Origin: Planctomyces sp.
Lineage (GTDB): Bacteria; Planctomycetota; Planctomycetia; Planctomycetales; Planctomycetaceae
Assembly (NCBI GenBank): GCA_005778115.1
Contig: SXKJ01000027.1
Coordinates: forward strand, 1-43,809
Direction of reading: 5' to 3'
Length of the DNA stretch: 43,809 bases
Numbering within the stretch: the stretch's first letter is position 1; every line of letters begins with the position of its first letter. Position numbers and translations under genes: made by a program. The notes under the pieces were generated by a model that had not been told where the DNA came from, did not search any database, and worked only from the letters and a program-made list of their open reading frames with translations. Shown piece by piece: positions 26,301 through 34,245 of this stretch.

Positions 26301-27101
26301 ATGATCATTATTTACAACTTCTCTGGGCTTCTTGTTGGTTTGCTCGGAGCAGTGCTGGGGTTCTTTGTCCTGTGCGGGCTTGCGGTCGTCGGGAGTCCCG
26401 TGTTTCTGTCTCCGGGATTTCTCGCGATTGCCGCCATCTGGTGTGCGCTTGGCCGAGCCAAACCGAATTTTGAAACCGGCGAGATGCGTCCCGCGCCCGC
26501 AATCTTTTTCATCCCGCTGTTTTACTGGGGACTGGTGATTGGAGTTCTCAGTCTGCCCGTCGCAGGCTTCGAAATCTTCGTCGCACCTCAGGCCAACCAA
26601 ATGGCGGCTGATCAAGCGGTGAATGATCCACGAGTGAATCAATTCAAAGACCTTGAAGACGGTCTCAGCCGCAACCGGTCGGATGACGAGTCGCTCTCGG
26701 CTGCGTTGATAGCAATGATTGCCAAAATGCTCCCCGGCGAACCGGTGAACGTTGCGATCAAGTCCTCGGAAAGCCGCGTGCTCGTACTGATGAAGCTCAA
26801 AGACTTGAAGAAGATCAAGGAGTCAGATCGCAATCTCTTGTTGCAAGGCATTCGCGAAGTCGCTGAGACGCTTCGACCCGGGGTGCAGGTCTATGCGGGC
26901 ATCAAGGGCAGGCTGATGTTTGGGGCCATCACCGTGCCGGGGCAACCAAACCTCGTCGGATCTGTCGTCGAAGAGCGAAACCTCTTCGCGTTCTTTGATG
27001 CGCCTCCCACAACGTCGACCGAGCCGAAAACAGAGCCAGCCGTCGAAACGAAGTCGGAATCCGCGAACGAACTCACGAACCCGACGGACGTGACAAGATA
27101 G
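26301..27101 (+). CDS. Hypothetical membrane protein with three helices and a soluble C-terminal region
   Basis: This 266-residue protein is not recognised. Hydrophobic segments are FSGLLVGLLGAVLGFFVLCGLAVVG (about 7-31), SPGFLAIAAIWCALG (about 37-51) and AIFFIPLFYWGLVIGVLSLPVAGF (about 70-94). The remaining 170 residues are soluble, with a compact mixed alpha/beta region (PVNVAIKSSESRVLVLMKLKDLKK) and an acidic Glu/Thr/Ser-rich tail. GAGGGGG lies nine bases before the ATG at 26301. It follows the cupin gene by 65 bases and could be cotranscribed. Function is unknown. Confidence 0.75.
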   Translation: MIIIYNFSGLLVGLLGAVLGFFVLCGLAVVGSPVFLSPGFLAIAAIWCALGRAKPNFETGEMRPAPAIFFIPLFYWGLVIGVLSLPVAGFEIFVAPQANQMAADQAVNDPRVNQFKDLEDGLSRNRSDDESLSAALIAMIAKMLPGEPVNVAIKSSESRVLVLMKLKDLKKIKESDRNLLLQGIREVAETLRPGVQVYAGIKGRLMFGAITVPGQPNLVGSVVEERNLFAFFDAPPTTSTEPKTEPAVETKSESANELTNPTDVTR

Positions 27102-27195
27102 GACTGTGCACTCAGCAAAACGAGGGCAGCGCTCTTACCATGTCACCGAATGATCGGGACACAGCGTGGGTGTCGCCCTCAGTTTTTCGGGCTCT

Positions 27196-27306
27196 CCGCC
27201 ATCCGTGGTGATTTCAGGGCCAGTGAGCCGCAAGGCGCTAGCCGCGGGTTCTTTTCATCGACCCGCGCCTTGCGGCTCACGAATTCGTTTTCAACACGGA
27301 TGGCGG
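27196..27306. repeat. Palindrome family B, copy 2 (nested)
   Basis: The outer arms are 27196-27207 and 27295-27306 (CCGCCATCCGTG, perfect). The inner arms, 27223-27249 and 27261-27280, pair over GTGAGCCGCAAGGCGC and GGGT, with seven bases, TAGCCGC, bulged out of the left arm. It has the same outer motif and the GGCGCTAGCCGC core as copy 1. It lies between the convergent ends of the membrane protein and the small lipoprotein. Confidence 0.88.
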
Positions 27307-27338
27307 CGAGCCGTTTTTCGGAAAGGTCGCTCACAGAA

Positions 27339-27635
27339 TTAGCGGTAAGTCGGCAGCGCTTCGAGCGGGCCGAGCGACACCGCCGGCGCGACCATGACCG
27401 GCTGATAGGCCGTTGTCGTCGAGACGGGCATACCAGTCACCGAATCGTAGCTCTGGTAGCTTGTCGTTCCCCCTGGGGCATACGCCGGAGCACCGTAGCT
27501 CGGAGGACAACCAGCAGGGCCGCACGAGTTTCCATAGCCGCCACCGCCGCAGCCGTTCCACGGCCACCAGCAGCAGCAACCGGTTAAGCTCGACATCATC
27601 GCGGCCAAAGCCAGCATTGTTATCAGACGTTTCAT
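27339..27635 (-). CDS. Small cysteine- and glycine-rich lipoprotein
   Basis: The 98-residue product starts with MKRLITMLALAAMMSSLTGC, a signal peptide with a lipobox (LTGC, Cys20). Four cysteines lie within 11 residues and the sequence then becomes WWPWNGCGGGGYGNSCGPAGCPP, followed by a Tyr/Ser/Thr/Pro-rich tail. It is not recognised as a named family; short Gly/Cys-rich lipoproteins of this kind are common in planctomycetes. The ATG at 27635 is chosen for the signal; the frame is open to 27773. It would sit in the cell envelope. It lies downstream of the GYF-domain protein gene on the same strand. Confidence 0.8.
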   Translation of the reverse strand: MKRLITMLALAAMMSSLTGCCCWWPWNGCGGGGYGNSCGPAGCPPSYGAPAYAPGGTTSYQSYDSVTGMPVSTTTAYQPVMVAPAVSLGPLEALPTYR

Positions 27636-27842
27636 GATGGAGGGATTCCTTTCCGAGAGGGGGCTCGAAGAGCAGACGCCACTCGCTGACTTGCCAGCGA
27701 ATTGGCTCGAAGATGGGGAGGGGAACTTGAGAGGGAGAGAAGGGACGCTGACGATCCGGCGCGAGAAAATCACCGAGGTTCATCAAGCGGGGCGGGACAG
27801 TAGAAATCGCGTCCAAACAGGTCAAGACGGGATTTCGCGCGA

Positions 27843-28820
27843 TCACTTCGAGCCATACATCTCGGAAAGTTGTTCGAAAAAAGCATTCAGCCGCTTCTGA
27901 TGCGGGCCGGGTGTACCAGGTGGCTGCTCGAGCATTTCTTGCAAATCCCGGCCGACATACAGCAACAACGATTTCTCCCGATCACCCGGCTGAGCTCGTT
28001 CCTCCAGCCACGGAACAGTTTGATCCAGTTGTTTTTTGGCTCGTGTCACAAACTCAGCCCAACGGGCTTGGTCCTGAGTCCCCTCACTCTGCTGCTGCAA
28101 TTCTTTGTAGATCGCAACGTAGCTCGCATAGATGTCGGTTCGCTGACGCGGCCAGAACCACCATGCGGTCATGATCGCGAGAAGTACCGTCGCGGCGATG
28201 GCCCCAGTCATCCAAGTCCTCATCCCGAGTTGTGATTTGGGACGCGATCTCGCAACGGCAGGCTGCCATCTCGGGGCTGGCGCGACGGGGGCTTCCCAGC
28301 TTGGCGACGGTTGCGGAGTTGGCTCCTGGATCGGACGGCTCTGTTCAGCGATTGGTGGCGGAGTGATGACCGCCGCCGGAGCAATCACCGGCACGTTGAT
28401 TTCAAACTCCAGCTTGGGTGCGATTGCGGGTGGCTCGGCCGCTTTCGGTGGAGCGATCAGCGGTGTGTCGACTTCAAACTCAAGCTCCTTCGCATCCTGA
28501 ACGGCGGGCGATTCCTTGGCCTTCGTCGGAACTCTTCGCCCTGCGTTCCTGGAGGCGGCTGATTCGCGTGGTGCGGCGGTCTCCGGCGCGAATAGGTCTT
28601 CCAACGTCGAAGACATCAGGCCGAGCGACGGGGTCTGTTCATCGAACAGGCCGGGAACTTCGTTGGCCGGTCGCCATTCGCCATCGGTTCCCTCCCGCAC
28701 TTGATCACGGATCAGTAATGCGCCTGTCCGCGCCAACTCGGCCAGAGCGTCTCTCGGCATCGGGCCGAGCAACGCTCCGAAGTCCGTCTGCACAAACCAG
28801 TGATGCGGCGAAGAAGACAT
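27843..28820 (-). CDS. GYF_2-domain membrane protein
   Basis: The N-terminal 50 residues, WFVQTDFGALLGPMPRDALAELARTGALLIRDQVREGTDGEWRPANEV, form a GYF_2 domain, a proline-rich-peptide-binding fold common in planctomycetes. A long region with Pro, Ala and Glu-rich sequence follows (about 60-195), possibly itself a ligand of such domains. A single helix, TWMTGAIAATVLLAIMTAWWFW, lies at about 200-222. The C-terminal 100 residues are helical (IYKELQQQSEGTQDQARWAEF) and end EQLSEMYGSK. The ATG at 28820 is preferred over a TTG at 28832. The 325-residue protein would be anchored with the GYF domain in the cytoplasm. Function is unknown. Confidence 0.85.
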   Translation of the reverse strand: MSSSPHHWFVQTDFGALLGPMPRDALAELARTGALLIRDQVREGTDGEWRPANEVPGLFDEQTPSLGLMSSTLEDLFAPETAAPRESAASRNAGRRVPTKAKESPAVQDAKELEFEVDTPLIAPPKAAEPPAIAPKLEFEINVPVIAPAAVITPPPIAEQSRPIQEPTPQPSPSWEAPVAPAPRWQPAVARSRPKSQLGMRTWMTGAIAATVLLAIMTAWWFWPRQRTDIYASYVAIYKELQQQSEGTQDQARWAEFVTRAKKQLDQTVPWLEERAQPGDREKSLLLYVGRDLQEMLEQPPGTPGPHQKRLNAFFEQLSEMYGSK

Positions 28821-28886
28821 TTGGCCTGCCAAATCCAGAATCAGCGATGCGTCAACTTTCGCAGCATAACTCGAACTGCCAGTGCC

Positions 28887-28943
28887 AGCACGACGCGCGA
28901 GCGAGTGAATTTCTCAAACGACCACTCGCTGGCGCGTCGTGCT
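28887..28943. repeat. Palindrome family A, copy 3
   Basis: Arms 28887-28907 and 28923-28943 (21 bases, one mismatch) contain AGCACGACGCGC and AGCGAGTG around a 15-base loop. It lies between divergent genes, 67 bases upstream of the GYF gene and 160 bases upstream of the lipoprotein gene, so it cannot be a terminator for either. Confidence 0.9.
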
Positions 28944-29102
28944 AATAGGTCGCCCTGCATTATCCCAGCGTCAGTAATTGGCCGACCATGTGACTCGGCA
29001 TTTGATCTACGATCGCGCCTCGATACGTTGTTGCACAACGGATGAAATCGCGGAGTGAAACTTCTCAGCCGCCCCATCGAACTCGTGTTGGCGATCACAT
29101 CA

Positions 29103-29540
29103 ATGCTTCGCTTGAAGATTTTCGGAATCTTGATACTCGCTTGGGGCATCGCTTCTGGGTGCAACCGGCAGCCGACGGTTTATTTGGTGCATGGGACCGT
29201 CGTATTTCCGGATGGCAAGCCGCTGACCAGGGGAACGGTGGAATTCGAGGCGATGAATCAATCCAAACCGATCACGGCCTCTGGCGAGATCGCCCAAGAC
29301 GGAACCTTTCGGTTGGGAACGTTCGCTGCCAACGACGGAGCGATCGCGGGCGAGCATCGTGTCGCCGTCATCTCGGACTATGAGATCGGCACCGGAGTCG
29401 AACGACCTGGAGAATTGCCGCCGCTGCAACTGCACCCCAAGTTCCGATCGTTCAAAACGTCCGGCCTGAAATTCATTATCAAGCCGCGGATGAACAACAT
29501 CCTGGTGGAGGTCGACTACGCGCCTCCCGAAGCCAAGTAG
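29103..29540 (+). CDS. Lipoprotein with a transthyretin-like domain
   Basis: The signal MLRLKIFGILILAWGIASGC ends in a lipobox with Cys20. The mature part, about 125 residues, contains YLVHGTVVFPDGKPLTRGTVEFEAMN and ASGEIAQDGTFRLGTFAANDGAIAGEHRVAVI, a carboxypeptidase regulatory-like beta-sandwich found in many planctomycete lipoproteins. It probably sits on the outer or inner membrane. It converges on the DUF1559 gene at 29594, a pairing that also occurs at 5224/6413. The ATG at 29103 is chosen for the lipoprotein signal; an ATG at 29055 would put sixteen further residues before it. No enzyme signature is visible. Confidence 0.85.
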   Translation: MLRLKIFGILILAWGIASGCNRQPTVYLVHGTVVFPDGKPLTRGTVEFEAMNQSKPITASGEIAQDGTFRLGTFAANDGAIAGEHRVAVISDYEIGTGVERPGELPPLQLHPKFRSFKTSGLKFIIKPRMNNILVEVDYAPPEAK

Positions 29541-29593
29541 ACCAGTCACTCTGTGACTGGCATCTTCGAGTTACGAAGCGACTCGCCTGCTTT

Positions 29594-30559
29594 CTAAAAC
29601 TCGCCGACCACTTCGTTGTCGTGGCGATTGGTCAGCTTCCCCAGCACATCGGTGGCAATCAGCACGCTGACGCCCCGCACGCTACCGTCGGCCATCGTGA
29701 AATTGCAGATGCTCTCGTGATAGCTGCCAAAGTTATCGAGGTAGGTATCGGTGGGAGACTTGGCGATCGGAGCACCGGGGCCGCCTCGCCGCGAGAAATT
29801 CCCTGGGTGATCGCCGTTGTAAATCGCTCCGTCTTCTTGAGCGATGCCCCAGCGAGAGGGTCGTACGTGCTTCTCGCCAATCAGGATCGTGCTGCTGGTG
29901 CCGTCCACCAGACTGCGATAGGACGTGCGACTCTTCCAGGTCAACAGCCGCGCCAACGGCGGGGCATACCATCCTGCGGGAACCGTCGGCGGATCAGTCG
30001 TGCCTTCACCCATGACCATCGCGCCGTTGGAGTTGATCCAATTCCACACACCCGGCGGACCATAACCGGCCGAGCACGCATAATCGCTGAGTGTTCCGGG
30101 AACGTGCCCGCTGGTTTCAAACGGCGAAAGAATATCGTCGTTCTGTTTGCTGACCTGTGGCGGACCGCGGCGCGCCGGGCAGAAGTAAGCAGAAATCGGA
30201 GTCAGTCGTGCCGTGTCACTTTGATAGTAGTACTTGAGATGCGGATCCCAGTTCTTAAACAGATTGCTGCTCTCCAGCTCGGGGAGTATTAGGAACGCCC
30301 AGCTCATGTAGTGGTCGTAGTTCCGCGACGGCGGCAATTCTCGGCGTCGATCATGAAAGTTATTGATCGCGATGCCAATCTGCTTGAGATTGTTTTTGCA
30401 TTGCGTGATGCGTGCCGCCTCTCGCGACTTCTGCACGGCCGGCAGCAGCAGAGCGATGAGCACCCCAATAATGGCGATGACGACCAGCAATTCGATCAGC
30501 GTAAAACCAAGACGCCGCGATGTTCGATTGCTGGATTGCCGAATCTTGAGACGTTTCAT
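29594..30559 (-). CDS. DUF1559 protein with type IV pilin-like N-terminus
   Basis: [20 protein letters not shown] at residues 15-34 is a prepilin peptidase site (cut after Gly18) followed by a transmembrane helix. [28 protein letters not shown] opens the DUF1559 domain. The C-terminal [20 protein letters not shown] is the conserved end motif, with HExxxNFxxxDGSV. The 321-residue protein has normal length. It is the second DUF1559 gene in the window and is not closely similar to the one at 5224 beyond the family core. It converges on the transthyretin-like lipoprotein gene, with a 53-base gap. A role in pseudopilus-like or surface structures is plausible but unproven. Confidence 0.93.
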   Translation of the reverse strand: MKRLKIRQSSNRTSRRLGFTLIELLVVIAIIGVLIALLLPAVQKSREAARITQCKNNLKQIGIAINNFHDRRRELPPSRNYDHYMSWAFLILPELESSNLFKNWDPHLKYYYQSDTARLTPISAYFCPARRGPPQVSKQNDDILSPFETSGHVPGTLSDYACSAGYGPPGVWNWINSNGAMVMGEGTTDPPTVPAGWYAPPLARLLTWKSRTSYRSLVDGTSSTILIGEKHVRPSRWGIAQEDGAIYNGDHPGNFSRRGGPGAPIAKSPTDTYLDNFGSYHESICNFTMADGSVRGVSVLIATDVLGKLTNRHDNEVVGEF

Positions 30560-30672
30560 GTTGTCTTCTTTTCGCGAGGAGATCTGCGAGGCGACGATCG
30601 CTTTGGAACGAAGTCACAATAACTTCGTCCCGATCAGCCGCAGGATGCTATCCTGGATTATTCATGGGAAGT

Positions 30673-30735
30673 GTTAGCGCGACGCGCAAGCGAGTGAGCT
30701 TCTGGAACAATCACTCGCTTGCGCGTCGTGCTAAC
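30673..30735. repeat. Palindrome family A, copy 4
   Basis: Arms 30673-30697 and 30711-30735 (25 bases, one mismatch) begin GTTAGC and carry CGACGCGCAAGCGAGTGA, around a 13-base loop. It is the longest copy of the family. It lies between the DUF1559 start and the stop of the cytochrome/propeller gene, both on the minus strand. Confidence 0.93.
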
Positions 30736-30798
30736 TCGAAACAGCCTGCAACGAAATCTCCCCGCACCATGACGAACGCCCTGCGGCTGATTTGTGGA

Positions 30799-33700
30799 TC
30801 AATCGGCCAACTCGTGAATGGTGTTGTGGATGGTCCCTTGAATCGGCGTCCCTTCCGCCGAGCGGAGCGAGAAGTTGATTTCCATGCACCAGGTGGGACG
30901 CAGCTCGGCAACGTCCAGCGTGATGGTCTTCGAGTCGCCCGACAGCTTTGCACCGCGGACTTCGAGCAACCTCTCGTCGTAATGCTTCGATCCATAATCC
31001 TTGGTCCGTTTCAGTGACCACGTTTTGATTTGCAGATTCTTCACGTCGAGCGATGCCGCGTCGAGTGGCTCGGTGAAGGTGAGCTTCAGCCCGGACTTGG
31101 TGGCGTTTAGACCGACGGGCAAGTGCATGGGCTGGCCGGTGGCTCGCAGGCGATACAGGCCGCCGGGATAGGTTGCGTTGCCGGCCCAGGCGAACATGCC
31201 GCAGAGATAGAGTTGCCCGTCCAACGGATGAAACCGGCCGCGCATTACACCGGTCGGAAACAGCGGCAGCGGCAACTCGATCATGCCTCCCTGCATCGTC
31301 CCGCGCACGTTTTCATGCGGCACAAGAAACACTTTGCCGTAGCCGTAAGACAGATTCAGCAGCGAGCCTTTCAATGGTCCCCAGCGATCGCTCTCGACCC
31401 ACAACAGCTCAGCGGGCGAGCGGTCGAAGGCGTTGGTGATCCAGCACAGCGGCGGGACCATCGCGGATTCTGACGAGTCGGTCACATCGTGGTAGCCCAG
31501 CATGTTGCCATAGAACTTGGGTTTGCCGGACGGGTCCACCGTAATCCAGTTGATGCGGTTCTTCGGATTCCAAAATCCTTCCTGATCGGTGACGACAAAC
31601 GAGCCGTCGGGATTGAGGCAGACTCCGTTCGCGGCACGAAAACCGTTCGCCAGGATGTCGGTGCGCGAGCCGTCTTTGCTCACACGCAACAGCGTCCCGT
31701 GATGCGGCACGACAGCCGCCTTTCCGTGACAGCCCGACTTGGCGTAATAGAAGTTACCCGCCGCGTCGGTTTGCAGACCCATCGCGAACTCGTGGAAGTG
31801 CTCAGTGACTTGATGATCGTTGTTGAGGCACTGATAGAAGTCGATCTCGCCGTCGCCATTGAGATCATGCAAAACGGTGAGTTGATCGCGACACGTCACA
31901 TGGATTTTGCCCTCGACGATCTTCAGCCCCAGCGGCTGGAACATTCCGGATGCGATCCGCTGCCAACGTAGGTCAGCCTTTCCAGGCTGACTCTCAACGA
32001 GCCACACGTCGCCATCCCACGAACAGACGGCGATGCGGCCATCGGGAAAGAAGTCGAGCCCGGTGAATCGAGTTTGTGCCAACCATGGATTCGATTCAGG
32101 AGCGGTCAGCATATCGGCCGCAAACGGGCCGTTGTCGGCACCGAGCACCGCTTTCGTTTCCAGCTTCTGCGGCCAGCGCGGCGGGCCACCATTGGTCAGT
32201 GCGGTCAGGTCGCGATCGGCGTCCGGGATCGACTGATCGGCGTAATCGTCAGTCTTCGTGAGCGGCACGGCGCTAGCCGCCGATGTTTTCCGAGAACCGG
32301 CGGCTAGCGCCTTGCCGTTCACGGAATCAGAAGGCAGCCAAACGGTGAAACGTAACGGTTCCTTGCCGGCGGGGATTCGTAGTCTCAATCGTCCGTCAGA
32401 AGCCGTCCATTCGGCAGCGATGTTGCGCGGTGCGAATCCGGCAACGAGCGAGCGAGCGGCATTGGCCGGCGCGAACTGCACGACCGACTTGTCCGCATGG
32501 CTGATGATCGTCGGCCGCGCATCATGCGCCGGATGCTCGGCAACTTGCAGCAATAGATCACGATCGCGCGGCCCGATGTTGAACGTCCGCAGAAAAAGCG
32601 GTGCTTGGTCCACATCCGTAGCCGAAGTCGTGAGACTTCGATCCGAACTCTCACGAGTTCGGCTACCGGATGCGATCACCGCCTCGCGAGTCATCAGTCG
32701 TGGCGACTCCAGCACCTCGGTGGTGTCGATCGAGTACGAGAAGACCACTTGTTGACCGTGGTGATACAGCCCGCGATATGTGCCCCAGCCGTGAGGCAGC
32801 GGGCCATAGCGTTTGCCATCGCGGCCTTTCACTCGCTGGTCATCCAAAAACTCGCCGCTGGCGGGATTCGCCCAGCCTGGCCCGGTCGAGTTGGCGAACG
32901 CCGTCTGCCCGACGACTCGCGGATGCACGCCGTGCGCGCCGTTGAATTGAATCCCCTGCCAGTCGATGAAGGTCGTAGCAGCGTCGCTCCCCGACGCTGA
33001 TTTCGAGTCGCGGGGCGATTCGGCTACGTTCCACGCAGCCGCCGCGCGCAGCGTGTCCGTGTCAAAGATCATCCAGTGCCGGCCGCGCGAGACGCCCCCC
33101 GCACCGGGATCGAGCCGCACCGCGACTCCCTTGTACGCGAGGTTGTGCTCCGGCCCCGGCACTTCAAACGTGTGAGCCAGACTCGGCCCATAATCCATCG
33201 CGGACCACGGAACGATCTTGCTCGGTTCCGGGCCGCGCGTGTCTCCCTTCGGCAGCCGCGACAACAACGCCTGATCAATCGCCACGAATTGCGTCGGATT
33301 GTGCGGCTTGAGGTACGTCTCACGGACGTAGTGGATGACATCGTATTTCTGCGACGGCACCATCCAGGTTTGCGGAGTCATCAGCCCAAAGCCGTGCGTC
33401 AGCGTGCGGTACATCGAGAGCGGATCGCTGCCGTTCTTGAATTTCCCCTCCGCGAATCGGAGCGACGTCGGCAGCGAGCCCGGCTTGTCCTTCGTCCCGT
33501 GGCAGTTGGCACAGACTCGCTGATAGATCGCTTCGCCACGTTTGAGCGAATCTGCATTCCAATCGCCAATAACCGCGGCGTGATCCAAATGCTTTTCATA
33601 TTCGGGCACGGTAAACGTCAGGAGCGATGCGGCAGGTTGAAGCTGCATGGCTCGAACCGCGCCGCCATCGCGAATCTCGATCAAGTAGCGGATCAGATCG

Positions 33701-34245
33701 AGGAACTGCTGTCGGCTATTCAACTGGTTGACCTGCCCCGCCGGCATAATCGACGTCGCGTTGACTTTGATGTCCTCAACGTCGGTCGCGGCGATGGTCG
33801 TTGGCTCGCCACCGCGCGTGATGTCACGCACGACAATCTTGTCCTGCGACCGCTCCACCAATAACGCCGCCAGAGATTTCCCATCGGCCGTGATCACTGT
33901 CACCGACTCAAACCCTTTGCGGATGACCTTCGACGGCAACAACACCGATTCGACCAGTGAATCGTCCGTGACCTCTTTGCCGATCGTTGTCAGATCCGGC
34001 CCCAGCGAGTTCGCTGGAGCTTTCCCCACCGCGTGACACTTCGAGCAGGCCATGTGCGGCTGAAAGAAGACAACGGCTCCGCGAATCGCATCCCCCTCGG
34101 CCTTCGCGAGAGAGACCAACTCCGCAGCCGGGACTCGCCGGAGATCCTCGTCGAGCGTTTGTGCCGAACAGGTCGAAGCCAAAGCGACCAACGCCACAGC
34201 GCCGCGTCGCAAAAACGATGTCGTGCGGACAGTCCAGATACTCAT
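30799..34245 (-). CDS. Large c-type cytochrome and beta-propeller protein with four in-frame palindromes
   Basis: Two haem sites are visible: MACSKCHAVG near residue 65, inside a planctomycete putative haem-binding domain, and VCANCHGTKD near residue 244. A beta-sheet-rich middle region follows, and from about residue 710 a sugar-dehydrogenase-like propeller (FTGLDFFPDGRIAVCSWDGDVWLVES, HDLNGDGEIDFYQCLNN, GGLYRLRATGQPM). The protein has 1148 residues. ATG 34245 overlaps the esterase stop by ATGA, so the two are coupled. MSIWTVRTTSFLRRGAVALVAL is a signal peptide. It would act in the periplasm, perhaps in oxidation of a carbohydrate; that is inference. Four palindromic repeats lie within the frame at 31972-31991, 32258-32322, 32618-32666 and 32975-33027 without breaking it. 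Confidence 0.85.
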   Translation of the reverse strand: MSIWTVRTTSFLRRGAVALVALASTCSAQTLDEDLRRVPAAELVSLAKAEGDAIRGAVVFFQPHMACSKCHAVGKAPANSLGPDLTTIGKEVTDDSLVESVLLPSKVIRKGFESVTVITADGKSLAALLVERSQDKIVVRDITRGGEPTTIAATDVEDIKVNATSIMPAGQVNQLNSRQQFLDLIRYLIEIRDGGAVRAMQLQPAASLLTFTVPEYEKHLDHAAVIGDWNADSLKRGEAIYQRVCANCHGTKDKPGSLPTSLRFAEGKFKNGSDPLSMYRTLTHGFGLMTPQTWMVPSQKYDVIHYVRETYLKPHNPTQFVAIDQALLSRLPKGDTRGPEPSKIVPWSAMDYGPSLAHTFEVPGPEHNLAYKGVAVRLDPGAGGVSRGRHWMIFDTDTLRAAAAWNVAESPRDSKSASGSDAATTFIDWQGIQFNGAHGVHPRVVGQTAFANSTGPGWANPASGEFLDDQRVKGRDGKRYGPLPHGWGTYRGLYHHGQQVVFSYSIDTTEVLESPRLMTREAVIASGSRTRESSDRSLTTSATDVDQAPLFLRTFNIGPRDRDLLLQVAEHPAHDARPTIISHADKSVVQFAPANAARSLVAGFAPRNIAAEWTASDGRLRLRIPAGKEPLRFTVWLPSDSVNGKALAAGSRKTSAASAVPLTKTDDYADQSIPDADRDLTALTNGGPPRWPQKLETKAVLGADNGPFAADMLTAPESNPWLAQTRFTGLDFFPDGRIAVCSWDGDVWLVESQPGKADLRWQRIASGMFQPLGLKIVEGKIHVTCRDQLTVLHDLNGDGEIDFYQCLNNDHQVTEHFHEFAMGLQTDAAGNFYYAKSGCHGKAAVVPHHGTLLRVSKDGSRTDILANGFRAANGVCLNPDGSFVVTDQEGFWNPKNRINWITVDPSGKPKFYGNMLGYHDVTDSSESAMVPPLCWITNAFDRSPAELLWVESDRWGPLKGSLLNLSYGYGKVFLVPHENVRGTMQGGMIELPLPLFPTGVMRGRFHPLDGQLYLCGMFAWAGNATYPGGLYRLRATGQPMHLPVGLNATKSGLKLTFTEPLDAASLDVKNLQIKTWSLKRTKDYGSKHYDERLLEVRGAKLSGDSKTITLDVAELRPTWCMEINFSLRSAEGTPIQGTIHNTIHELAD
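31972..31991. repeat. Palindrome within the cytochrome/propeller gene, site 1
   Basis: GTCAGCCT and AGGCTGAC pair around TTCC. On the plus strand the left flank is CGTAG, as in the other GTAG-type elements. In the gene it encodes ESQPGKADLRW between VWLV and QRI. Confidence 0.75.
32258..32322. repeat. Palindrome family B, copy 3, within the cytochrome/propeller gene
   Basis: The 25-base arms 32258-32282 and 32298-32322 match at 23 positions, with GGCGCTAGCCGCCG at the inner end, around a 15-base loop. The arm matches the inner palindrome of copy 1. In the gene it encodes VNGKALAAGSRKTSAASAV followed by PLT, low-complexity sequence unlike its surroundings. Confidence 0.9.
32618..32666. repeat. 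Palindrome within the cytochrome/propeller gene, site 3
   Basis: The 23-base arms 32618-32640 and 32644-32666 match at 21 positions around ATC, beginning GTAGCCGAAGTCGTGAGA. The gene reads through it as SGSRTRESSDRSLTTSATD, Ser/Arg/Thr-rich and unlike the flanking domain. Confidence 0.9.
32975..33027. repeat. Palindrome within the cytochrome/propeller gene, site 4
   Basis: The arms 32975-32995 and 33007-33027 match at 16 of 21 positions and start GTAG and end CTAC. An inner perfect 7-bp stem AGCGTCG/CGACGCT lies in the left half. The gene reads through it as VAESPRDSKSASGSDAAT. Confidence 0.7.

Noticed and set aside
1392-30735. The repeated palindromes as a CRISPR array
   Set aside because: The copies are thousands of bases apart and have variable loops, no regular spacers and no cas genes.
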